Below are positions 7,288 through 14,260 of a stretch of 18,067 bases of DNA, one piece after another (position 1 is the stretch's first letter; each line of letters starts with the position of its first letter). The stretch covers positions 1 through 18,067 of the forward strand of contig CAZFBS010000053.1 of assembly GCA_964517265.1 (NCBI GenBank), given 5' to 3'. The stretch is from REEP01 sp964517265. GTDB lineage: Bacteria > Pseudomonadota > Alphaproteobacteria > Rhodospirillales > Defluviicoccaceae. Made by a program: the position numbers and the translations under genes. The notes below the pieces were generated by a model. The model saw only the letters and a program-made list of their open reading frames with translations, was not told the origin of the DNA and ran no database searches.

Positions 7288-8742
7288 ATGAGCTATCTGG
7301 TCGAAGGAAAAACCGCCACGTGGGAGATCGTGATCGGGCTCGAGGTCCATGCGCAGGTGATCTCGAAGGCGAAGCTGTTCTCCGGCGCCGCCACCGATTT
7401 CGGGGCCGAGCCCAACACCCAGGTTTCGTTCGTTGACGCCGCCATGCCGGGAATGCTGCCGGTTTTGAACGGGCATTGCATCGAACAGGCGGTGCGTACG
7501 GGCGTCGGCCTCAATGCTCACATCAACCTGACCTCGGTGTTCGAGCGCAAGAATTATTTCTATCCGGATCTGCCGCCGGGTTATCAGATTTCTCAGTACC
7601 AGCACCCTTTGGTCGGTGAGGGCGTGGTGACGCTCGATCTTAAGGACGGGTCCACCCGCGAAGTCGGTATCGAGCGCCTTCACGTCGAGCAGGATGCCGG
7701 CAAATCCCTGCATGACCAGGATCCGCGGCGCACCTTCGTCGATCTCAATCGGGCCGGCGTCGCGTTGATGGAAATCGTCTCCAAGCCGGATATCCGCAGC
7801 CCGGAGGAGGCGGGGGCCTATCTTCGCAAGCTGCGCTCGATCATGCGCTACCTCGGTACCTGCGATGGCAACATGGAGCAGGGCTCGCTGCGCTGCGACA
7901 TCAACATCAGTGTCCGTCCGCTGGGTGAAAATGGCTTGCGCCCGCGGGCGGAGGTGAAAAACGTCAACTCCATCCGCTATGTCATGCAGGCGATCGAGCA
8001 CGAGGCCGAACGGCAGGTGGAGGTTTACGAGTCGGGCGGCTCCGTCGTCCAGGAGACTCGCCTGTACGACCCGAACAAGGGTGTCACCCGGGCCATGCGG
8101 AGCAAGGAATTTGCCCATGATTACCGCTATTTTCCGGATCCTGACCTCTTGCCTCTGCAACTGACGCAGGAGTATGTCGACCGGATTCGGGCGGATTTAC
8201 CTGAATTACCGGACGACAAGAAGCGGCGGTTCATCTCGGATTACGGTCTGTCCCCCTACGATGCCAGCGTTCTGGTCGCGGAACGGGATACCGCCCTGTT
8301 CTTTGAGCAGGTGGCCGAGAACCGCGATCCCAAGGCAGCGGCCAACTGGGTGATCACCAACCTGTTCGCTGTTCTGAACAGGAAGGGAGTCGGCATCAAC
8401 GAATCACCCATCTCGGCGGGAAATCTGGGAAAGTTGATCGATCTCATCAACGACGGCACGATTTCCGGGAGGCTGGCCAAGGACGTGTTCGAGATCATGG
8501 CAGAGACCGGCGACGATCCTGCGGAGATCGTTCGCGAGAAGGGACTGCAGCAGATCACCGACGAGAGCGCCATTGAGGCCGCCATTGATGCGGTGATCGC
8601 CGCCAATCCCGAACAGGCGGCCCAGTTCAAGGCGGGCCAGGGCAAGGTGGTGGGTTGGTTCGTCGGTCAGGTGATGAAAGCCACGCAAGGCAAGGCCAAC
8701 CCTCAGCAGGTCAATCAGTTGCTTCGCAAAAAGCTGTCGTAG
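7288..8742 (+). CDS. gatB: Aspartyl/glutamyl-tRNA amidotransferase subunit B (GatB)
   Basis: GatB is the tRNA-binding kinase subunit of GatCAB, which converts Glu-tRNA(Gln) or Asp-tRNA(Asn) to the amidated form using ammonia delivered from GatA. The 484-residue protein is full length. It begins WEIVIGLEVHAQV, contains the family segments FYPDLPPGYQISQYQ (about residues 91-105) and GVALMEIVSKPD, and ends with the GatB/YqeY-type helical tail (GKVVGWFVGQVMKATQGKANP). ATG 7288 matches the family N-terminus, although no strong ribosome site is visible. It follows ptsN by 60 bp. GatA and GatC, often adjacent in other bacteria, are not here. Its presence implies that Gln-tRNA and/or Asn-tRNA are made indirectly. 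Confidence 0.97.
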   Translation: MSYLVEGKTATWEIVIGLEVHAQVISKAKLFSGAATDFGAEPNTQVSFVDAAMPGMLPVLNGHCIEQAVRTGVGLNAHINLTSVFERKNYFYPDLPPGYQISQYQHPLVGEGVVTLDLKDGSTREVGIERLHVEQDAGKSLHDQDPRRTFVDLNRAGVALMEIVSKPDIRSPEEAGAYLRKLRSIMRYLGTCDGNMEQGSLRCDINISVRPLGENGLRPRAEVKNVNSIRYVMQAIEHEAERQVEVYESGGSVVQETRLYDPNKGVTRAMRSKEFAHDYRYFPDPDLLPLQLTQEYVDRIRADLPELPDDKKRRFISDYGLSPYDASVLVAERDTALFFEQVAENRDPKAAANWVITNLFAVLNRKGVGINESPISAGNLGKLIDLINDGTISGRLAKDVFEIMAETGDDPAEIVREKGLQQITDESAIEAAIDAVIAANPEQAAQFKAGQGKVVGWFVGQVMKATQGKANPQQVNQLLRKKLS

Positions 8743-8753
8743 CGGCGGGAGCT

Positions 8754-8769
8754 CCGCCCCGTCGGGCGG
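8754..8769 (+). terminator. Possible hairpin after gatB
   Basis: CCGCCC (8754-8759) and GGGCGG (8764-8769) form a perfect six-base GC stem with a CGTC loop, 11 bp after the gatB stop; a G-U pair can extend it. There is no T tract, so it may be only a transcript-stabilising structure or chance in GC-rich DNA. Confidence 0.3.
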
Positions 8770-8809
8770 GCAGACGGTAAGGCTGGCCCGTGTGCGGCCG
8801 CCCGTAGGC

Positions 8810-8865
8810 CCCCCTTGATCTTGCCCCCTTGATCTTGCCCCCTTGATCTTGCCCCCTTGATCTTG
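8810..8865. repeat. 14-bp tandem repeat, four perfect copies
   Basis: The unit CCCCCTTGATCTTG occurs four times without mismatch (8810-8823, 8824-8837, 8838-8851, 8852-8865). It lies between gatB and the ABC1 kinase gene, ending 33 bp before the likely ATG of the latter. The period is not a multiple of three and no family-like protein spans it, so it is not coding. Each unit contains a GATC. Perfect identity points to recent expansion or slippage. Confidence 0.95.
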
Positions 8866-8898
8866 CCATTGCCGGTGTCGATCAACACATGGTGGACC

Positions 8899-10350
8899 AT
8901 GAGCGACTGGTTGGAATTCTGTGCCTCTCTCGGCCTTGATGACGTTGTCCCGGCGGAATACGAGCGGTACCGGCCGGCTATCGTCGACGGTCTCGGCTAC
9001 TTTCTGGAGAATATATCGCCCGAGCGCGGGCTTGAGATGTTCGCCGAACAGGCCGCGATGTCCGAGACCGCAAGTGCTGGCGATCGGCTTGTTGCGATTG
9101 CGCGGCACTGTCCGGCTTTGCACAAGCTGGGTCAGATCCTGGCGCGGGACCGGCGTCTTCCGCCAGATTTTCGGCGGCTCCTCCAAACGCTGGAGTCGAT
9201 GACGCCGCAAACGCCGCTTCCCGAGCTACGGGTGGCGTTGGAAAAGGAAGTGGGACCGCTTGCGCGGATCGGTGCGGTGGTGGACGAAAATCCGCTGGCG
9301 GAGGCCAGTGTGGCCGTGGTTATTCCGTTTACGTTGCCGGCGTCCTCCGCTGCCTTCTCTTCTGGCGCGACGCGGGGCGTGTTCAAGCTGCTCAAGCCGG
9401 GGATTGAGGCAAAGCTCGAAGAGGAATTGAATGTCCTGCGAGGCATCGGCGCTCTGCTGGACGAGCGCTGCGCCGAATACGGGATTCCAGCCATCGACTA
9501 CGAGGGAACGTTTTCTCAGGTGAGGGAACTCCTCATCCGTGAGGTCTGTCTTGCCGCCGAGCAGGACCATCTGGCGCGCGCCGGCCATGCGTACCGCGGG
9601 AGGGCTGACGTAATGGTGCCGGAGGTCTTTCCGTTTTCGACGCCGCGGGTGACGGCGATGACACGAATTGATGGGGTCAAGGTCACCAGCGCCGGCGCCG
9701 AGGTCAATCGTCGGCGGCTCGCCGATCGGATCATTCGGGCCCTGATCGCAGATCCGCTGTGGTCTTCAGCCCAAATGGGCATGTTCCACGCCGACCCCCA
9801 CGCCGGCAACCTGTTCGTGGCCGAGGACGGCAAGCTCGCCATTTTGGACTGGAGCCTGGTCGGCACCTTGAGCGAGTCAGAGCGGCACTGCCTCTCGCAA
9901 ATTCTTTTGGGCGCGCTGACAGCGGATCGCGGGCGAATCGCAACCGCAGTCGCCGCCTTGGCCGAGGGCGGGGTGGATACCGACGCGCTTGGGCGCGTCG
10001 TCGGGGATTATGTCGCGCGGCTAGGCGAAGGAACATGGCCCGGGATTTCGTGGCTGACCGAACTGATGGATGCGACGGCCATGCACGCGGGGGCGCGGTT
10101 CGCCCAGAACCCGATCATGTTCCGCAAGGTGCTGCATACCTTGAAAGGCGTGCTTGCCGATGTATCCGAATCCTCTCGTATCGATTTGGTCCTGGCGCTG
10201 GCGTTTCTCCGCCAGCTTGGCAAGGAACTGGCGCCGCGCACGCTGGCATGCCCGCTGTCGCGCGATTTCCCGACGCGCATCTCCAATGCCGAGCTATGGC
10301 ACCTGTACCTCTCCTCACCCTTGATCGGCTCGCGCTTGTTGATGTCTTGA
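8899..10350 (+). CDS. Diverged ABC1/AarF/UbiB-family atypical kinase
   Basis: The 483-residue protein belongs to the ABC1 (UbiB/AarF) atypical kinase family, whose members support ubiquinone biosynthesis or other lipid-related functions and are often membrane linked. Visible motifs are KLGQ at 76-79, a degenerate alanine-rich loop PLAEASVA at 132-139, the ATP-contact lysine around K163 in FKLLKPG, the catalytic HADPHAGN at 297-304, and LDWSLVG with metal-binding D317 in place of the usual LDFG. The family ExD motif reads E-V-C (215-217). I chose ATG 8899: upstream in-frame TTG codons such as 8857 fall inside the 14-bp repeat or just after it. No ubiE or ubiJ is adjacent, so a role in ubiquinone synthesis is not shown by context. 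It stands alone between gatB and a convergent tRNA gene. Confidence 0.85.
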   Translation: MSDWLEFCASLGLDDVVPAEYERYRPAIVDGLGYFLENISPERGLEMFAEQAAMSETASAGDRLVAIARHCPALHKLGQILARDRRLPPDFRRLLQTLESMTPQTPLPELRVALEKEVGPLARIGAVVDENPLAEASVAVVIPFTLPASSAAFSSGATRGVFKLLKPGIEAKLEEELNVLRGIGALLDERCAEYGIPAIDYEGTFSQVRELLIREVCLAAEQDHLARAGHAYRGRADVMVPEVFPFSTPRVTAMTRIDGVKVTSAGAEVNRRRLADRIIRALIADPLWSSAQMGMFHADPHAGNLFVAEDGKLAILDWSLVGTLSESERHCLSQILLGALTADRGRIATAVAALAEGGVDTDALGRVVGDYVARLGEGTWPGISWLTELMDATAMHAGARFAQNPIMFRKVLHTLKGVLADVSESSRIDLVLALAFLRQLGKELAPRTLACPLSRDFPTRISNAELWHLYLSSPLIGSRLLMS

Positions 10351-10355
10351 ACGCG

Positions 10356-10403
10356 TCCGGTGCTTACAGGCTCCGGTGCTTACAGGGCCCGGTGCTTACA
10401 GGA
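10356..10403. repeat. 16-bp tandem repeat, three near-perfect copies
   Basis: The core CCGGTGCTTACAGG recurs at 10357, 10373 and 10389 with a 16-bp period; only the two bases linking the cores vary. The array starts 5 bp after the ABC1 kinase stop codon and ends 8 bp before the 3' end of the minus-strand tRNA-Thr. It is unrelated in sequence to the 14-bp array upstream of the same gene. The unit is not palindromic, so it is not an obvious terminator. Confidence 0.93.
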
Positions 10404-10411
10404 CCGAGAGA

Positions 10412-10486
10412 TGGTGCCGCCGAGAGGAATTGAACCTCTGACCCCACCCTTACCAAGGGTGTGCTCTACCCCTGAGCTACGGCGGC
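10412..10486 (-). tRNA. tRNA-Thr (anticodon GGT)
   Basis: On the reverse strand the sequence starts GCCGCCGTAGCTCAG and ends CGGCGGC-A-CCA, with CCA encoded. The acceptor arm pairs perfectly over seven bases. The anticodon stem CACCC/GGGTG encloses the loop TTGGTAA, giving anticodon GGT, which reads ACC and ACU threonine codons. The T arm contains GGTTCAATTCC. It converges with the ABC1 kinase gene and is the only gene on the minus strand in the window. Confidence 0.96.
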
Positions 10487-10506
10487 GGCTCGTGTGAGGG
10501 CGCCGA

Positions 10507-10536
10507 ACGATGCCACACTGGTGCGGTCTCTGGCAA
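10507..10536 (-). promoter_or_regulatory. Candidate promoter for tRNA-Thr
   Basis: Read on the reverse strand, TTGCCA (10536-10531) and CATCGT (10512-10507) are 18 bp apart, and the -10 end is 20 bp before the tRNA 5' end. The -35 is a five of six match and the -10 a three of six match. Position is right; strength is modest. Confidence 0.35.
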
Positions 10537-10578
10537 GCCCGCCTTGACGATCGATGATCGGCCGGGCACCCTGGCCTG

Positions 10579-10821
10579 ATGCAAAACGACCCTCATCCCC
10601 CCGGGCCCGGCAGGGAAGGCCGGCGCAAGGCGCGCGAGGACAGGCTCGCCGCATCGCTGCGCGAGAACCTGCTTCGGCGCAAGGCACAGGCCCGGACGCG
10701 GAAGGCGGGCGCGGCCGCGGATCCGCCATCGGCGCTGCGGCCGGCTGATCTTGATGTCGATCTTGAGGCGAGCCGTGTTGTCCCCGATACTGATGCCACG
10801 AGAGACAAGAGTCGGAGGTAA
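10579..10821 (+). CDS. Small basic hypothetical protein upstream of murA
   Basis: An 80-residue, strongly basic protein. Its central part (RKAREDRLAASLRENLLRRK, about residues 18-37) looks like an amphipathic Arg/Lys-rich helix, followed by a low-complexity, more acidic tail. I recall similar short basic proteins of unknown function near murA in related alphaproteobacteria, but cannot verify this here. ATG 10579 has no good ribosome site. It lies 98 bp after the start of the divergent tRNA-Thr and 125 bp before murA. If it is not a gene, the stretch 10487-10946 holds only the tRNA promoter candidate and a short hairpin (CCGCC 10902-10906 with GGCGG 10911-10915). No function can be assigned. 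Confidence 0.5.
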   Translation: MQNDPHPPGPGREGRRKAREDRLAASLRENLLRRKAQARTRKAGAAADPPSALRPADLDVDLEASRVVPDTDATRDKSRR

Positions 10822-10946
10822 GGGATAGGAGGCGGCGCAGGGGGGAAAGCGCCGAAGGGGGCAAGGTCAGCACGCAACGCCATCAGCAACCACATCGAAC
10901 TCCGCCGTCCGGCGGGACTGGAAGCCTATCAGAAGAATGGATCCTC

Positions 10947-12227
10947 ATGGACCGAATCCGCATACGAGGCGGCACGCCGCTCTCCGGAACGTTGCCGATC
11001 GCCGGCGCCAAGAATGCCGCCTTGCCGCTGATGGCGGCGAGCTTGTTGACCGACGACACCCTGGTGCTCTCGAATCTGCCCCACCTTGCCGACATCTCCA
11101 GCATGGCGCATCTTCTGGGCGAGCTGGGCGTCGCCATTGCCATGAACGGTCACGGGCCGGACGGGTATGCCGGGCGTGTCCTCGATCTCAGCGCCCATGC
11201 GATCCGAAGCACGACGGCTCCCTATGATCTGGTCCGCAAGATGCGGGCGTCGGTTCTGGTGCTGGGGCCGCTGCTGGCGCGCTGCGGTCACGCCCGCGTC
11301 TCGTTGCCGGGAGGCTGCGCGATCGGAACCCGGCCGGTCGATCTGCATCTGAAGGTGATGGCGCAGCTCGGGGCGGAAATCGAGTTGCACGAAGGCTATA
11401 TCGAGGCCCGTGCGCCGAACGGTTTGGAAGGTGCGCATATCGTGTTTCCGGCGGTGACCGTCGGCGGCACGGAGAACGCGCTGATGGCCGCCGTTCTTGC
11501 CCGCGGTGAGACGGTGTTTGCCAATGCGGCCCGCGAGCCGGAGGTGGCGGATCTGGCACAGTGCCTGGTCGCGATGGGCGCCGACATTGAAGGCATCGGA
11601 ACCGATACCCTGCGCGTGCGTGGCCGCGAGCGCCTTCATGGGGCGACCTATGCCGTCCTTCCCGACCGGATTGAATGCGGAACCTATGCGATGGCGGCGG
11701 CCATTACCGGCGGCTCGATCGAGCTGCTCAACGCGCGCCTGGAGCATATCGGTGCGGTTTCCGATGTGCTGGCCGCCGCGGGCGTCGTCATCGAAGACAC
11801 CGGGCGGGGACTGCGGGTGTCCCGCCGCGATGGGCTGTTTGGCATCGACGTGATCACCGAGCCTTACCCCGGCTTTCCCACCGACATGCAGGCGCAAATG
11901 ATGGCATTGATGTCGGTCGCGGAAGGCGCCGCCATGATCACCGAAACGGTGTTCGAGAACCGCTTCATGCATGTCCCGGAGTTGGTGCGGATGGGGGCGA
12001 ACATCAACGTGCACGGCTCTTCCGCGATCGTCAGGGGGGTATCCACTCTGTCCGGCGCCCCTGTCATGGCGACCGACCTCAGGGCTTCGGTGTCACTGGT
12101 ACTGGCCGGTCTGGCCGCACAGGGCGAGACGATCCTCAATCGCGTCTATCACCTCGACCGCGGCTATGAACGCCTGGAGGAAAAGCTGGCCGCGTGCGGT
12201 GCGGATATTGAACGCCTCAAGGATTAG
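10947..12227 (+). CDS. murA: UDP-N-acetylglucosamine 1-carboxyvinyltransferase (MurA)
   Basis: MurA transfers enolpyruvate from PEP to UDP-GlcNAc, the first committed step of peptidoglycan synthesis in the cytoplasm. The 426-residue protein is full length. It starts DRIRIRGGTPLSG, has GAKNA with K22 and N23, the catalytic cysteine C124 in PGGCAIGTRPVD (Cys115 in E. coli), and the general base D313 in GFPTDMQAQ. Because the loop residue is Cys and not Asp, the enzyme should be sensitive to fosfomycin, which is inference. The ATG at 10947 matches the family N-terminus; an ATG at 10937 is out of frame. Clustering with hisG and hisD is common in alphaproteobacteria. Confidence 0.97.
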   Translation: MDRIRIRGGTPLSGTLPIAGAKNAALPLMAASLLTDDTLVLSNLPHLADISSMAHLLGELGVAIAMNGHGPDGYAGRVLDLSAHAIRSTTAPYDLVRKMRASVLVLGPLLARCGHARVSLPGGCAIGTRPVDLHLKVMAQLGAEIELHEGYIEARAPNGLEGAHIVFPAVTVGGTENALMAAVLARGETVFANAAREPEVADLAQCLVAMGADIEGIGTDTLRVRGRERLHGATYAVLPDRIECGTYAMAAAITGGSIELLNARLEHIGAVSDVLAAAGVVIEDTGRGLRVSRRDGLFGIDVITEPYPGFPTDMQAQMMALMSVAEGAAMITETVFENRFMHVPELVRMGANINVHGSSAIVRGVSTLSGAPVMATDLRASVSLVLAGLAAQGETILNRVYHLDRGYERLEEKLAACGADIERLKD

Positions 12228-12300
12228 CGGGTAATGGTGCCGCTGCCGCGCCGCTGCCGTCGGTGCTGTGTGTGATCGTTGATCGAGGGAGAGAAAGACA

Positions 12301-12969
12301 GTGTCCGAGAGCCGCAAATACGTGCTCGCCCTGCCCAAGGGACGGATTCTGACCGAGGTGCTGCCGCTGCTGAGCGCAGCCGGGATCGAAACCGAGCCGG
12401 CGTTCCGCGACGAGCAGTGTCGGCAGTTGCGGTTCACGACCAACCTGTCCGATCTTGACGTCATCCGGGTCCGAAGTTTCGATGTGGCGACATTCGTTGC
12501 CTTCGGAGCCGCCGATCTCGGTGTCGTCGGCAGCGACGTGCTGATGGAGTTCGACTATTCCGAAGTGTATGCTCCGGTCGATCTCGGGGTTGGCCGGTGC
12601 CGGATGGCCGTTGCCGAATCAGCCGAGTTGGTCGCAAACGATGATCCGAACACCTGGAGCCACGTTCGCGTCGCCACCAAATATCCGATGATCACCAGTC
12701 GCCATTTTGCCGGGCGCGGTGTCCAGGCAGAGTGCATCCGGCTCAGTGGCGCCATCGAACTGGCATCTGCCCTTGGGCTTTGCCAGCGCGTTGTCGATCT
12801 GGTGTCGACCGGAGAGACGCTTCGTGCCAATGGCCTGACGGAGGTTGAAACGATCGCCGATATAACCTCGCGCCTCGCCGTCAATCGGACGGCATGGAAA
12901 ACCCGCTCTGCGGTCATCAGCGGGCTGATTGGACGATTCCGGGAGGTTGTCCGTGCCCGCGCGGCTTGA
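12301..12969 (+). CDS. hisG: ATP phosphoribosyltransferase, short form (HisG)
   Basis: HisG joins ATP and PRPP in the first step of histidine biosynthesis. The 222-residue length shows it is the short form, lacking the C-terminal ACT-like regulatory domain of the 299-residue E. coli enzyme. Short forms need the HisRS-like regulatory subunit HisZ, which is not in this window. The N-terminal LALPKGRI segment and the PRPP-binding loop DLVSTGETLRANGL (about residues 163-176) are conserved. The start is GTG 12301 with GAGGGAGAG at 12285-12293. Its end overlaps the start of hisD by 17 bp, so the two are probably translationally coupled. Confidence 0.96.
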   Translation: MSESRKYVLALPKGRILTEVLPLLSAAGIETEPAFRDEQCRQLRFTTNLSDLDVIRVRSFDVATFVAFGAADLGVVGSDVLMEFDYSEVYAPVDLGVGRCRMAVAESAELVANDDPNTWSHVRVATKYPMITSRHFAGRGVQAECIRLSGAIELASALGLCQRVVDLVSTGETLRANGLTEVETIADITSRLAVNRTAWKTRSAVISGLIGRFREVVRARAA

Positions 12970-14257
12970 CACGCAGAACGCGGATTTCGCAAAGGCGTTC
13001 TCGGCGGCTCTCGCCAGGAGGCGGCAGAACGCACTCGATGTCGACAAGCAGGTCCTCGGCATCCTTGACGATGTCGCCCGCCGCGGCGATGCGGCGATTG
13101 TCAAATACACCAAGCGGTTCGACCGGCTTGCGTTGACCCCGGACCGGTTCAGAATACCCCCGGCGGAAGTGGACGCGGCGATCGCCGCATGTGACGCCGA
13201 GGCACTCGACGCTCTGGAATTGGCGGCGCGCCGAATTTCCGATTTTCATCGGCTGCAGATGCCGAGTGATCTCGATTACACGGACGATGCCGGGGTCCGG
13301 CTGGGATACCGCTGGACGTCTGTCGCGGCAGCCGGCCTCTACGTTCCGGGTGGCACGGCCGCCTACCCGTCATCGGTTCTGATGAACGCGATTCCGGCCA
13401 AGGTCGCAGGCGTGCCGCGGCTGGTGATGGCGGTACCGGCGCCGGACGGCGAAATCGCTCCCCTGGTTCTGGCCGCCGCGCGGATAGCCGGAATCGACGA
13501 GATTTTGCGCATCGGCGGCGCTCAGGCGATCGGCGCTCTCGCCTTTGGCACCGAGACGATCGAGCCGGTCGACAAGATCGTCGGCCCCGGCAATGCCTAT
13601 GTGGCGGCGGCTAAGCGTCATGTGTTCGGGACCGTCGGGATTGACACCATCGCAGGTCCCTCCGAAGTTCTTGTCGTCGCCGACAACGGCAACGATCCAT
13701 CATGGATTGCGATCGATCTGCTCGCACAGGCCGAGCACGATGTCGCTGCGCAGTCGCTGCTGATCACGGATGACGCTGATTTTGCCGATGCCGTCTGCGC
13801 CGAGGTCGTTCATCACCTGACTACCCTGGCGCGTCGCGAGACGGCCGCCAAGAGTTGGCAGGACAACGGGTGCGTCGTCGTTGTTTCGAGCCTCGATGAG
13901 GCGCCGGCGCTGATCGACCGTGTCGCTCCGGAGCATTTGCAACTGGCGGTCGAGAACCCCGATCACCTTGCGGCCCAGGTTCGCAACGCGGGCGCGATCT
14001 TCCTCGGCCGCTATACGCCGGAAGCGCTGGGGGACTACGTGGCGGGCCCGAACCATGTTCTGCCGACCGACGGGGCGGCCCGGTTTGCCTCTGGCCTCAG
14101 TGTCCTCGATTTCCTCAAGCGCAGCACGATGATCGGCTGCGGCCCCGGCAGCCTTGCCGCCATCGGTCCCGCCGCCGTCACGTTGGCGGAAGCGGAGGGA
14201 CTTGGCGCGCATGCGCGGTCGATCGCCTTGCGCCTGAACCGGCGGCGCGGCTCCTGA
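12953..14257 (+). CDS. hisD: Histidinol dehydrogenase (HisD)
   Basis: HisD oxidises L-histidinol to L-histidine in two NAD-dependent steps, the last reactions of the pathway. The 434-residue protein matches the usual length. Conserved segments include VGPGNAYVAAAK, DTIAGPSEVLV, AQAEHD, the catalytic APEHLQL (Glu-His pair) and GDYVAGPNHVLPT, with the C-terminal zinc-ligand type His in AHARSIA. I chose GTG 12953, which has GGGAGG at 12941-12946 and starts VPARLDTQ, in keeping with the family. A TTG at 12929 in the same frame would add eight residues unlike the family. It overlaps the hisG end by 17 bp in a different frame. Confidence 0.96.
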   Translation: MPARLDTQNADFAKAFSAALARRRQNALDVDKQVLGILDDVARRGDAAIVKYTKRFDRLALTPDRFRIPPAEVDAAIAACDAEALDALELAARRISDFHRLQMPSDLDYTDDAGVRLGYRWTSVAAAGLYVPGGTAAYPSSVLMNAIPAKVAGVPRLVMAVPAPDGEIAPLVLAAARIAGIDEILRIGGAQAIGALAFGTETIEPVDKIVGPGNAYVAAAKRHVFGTVGIDTIAGPSEVLVVADNGNDPSWIAIDLLAQAEHDVAAQSLLITDDADFADAVCAEVVHHLTTLARRETAAKSWQDNGCVVVVSSLDEAPALIDRVAPEHLQLAVENPDHLAAQVRNAGAIFLGRYTPEALGDYVAGPNHVLPTDGAARFASGLSVLDFLKRSTMIGCGPGSLAAIGPAAVTLAEAEGLGAHARSIALRLNRRRGS

Positions 14258-14260
14258 GCC

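Noticed and set aside
6181..8160. A 659-codon open frame on the minus strand across hpf, ptsN and gatB
   Set aside because: It is antisense to three well-recognised genes, shows no domain I recognise, and such long open shadows are common opposite GC-rich coding DNA.
8810..8865. CRISPR-like array
   Set aside because: Units are contiguous and only 14 bp, with no spacers and no cas genes, so this is a simple tandem repeat.
10356..10486. Integration site (att) at the tRNA-Thr 3' end
   Set aside because: The repeats do not copy the tRNA 3' sequence, and no integrase or mobile-element gene is nearby.
10466..10895. Minus-strand open frames covering the small protein upstream of murA
   Set aside because: They overlap tRNA-Thr and its promoter candidate or run through low-complexity sequence, with no family resemblance.
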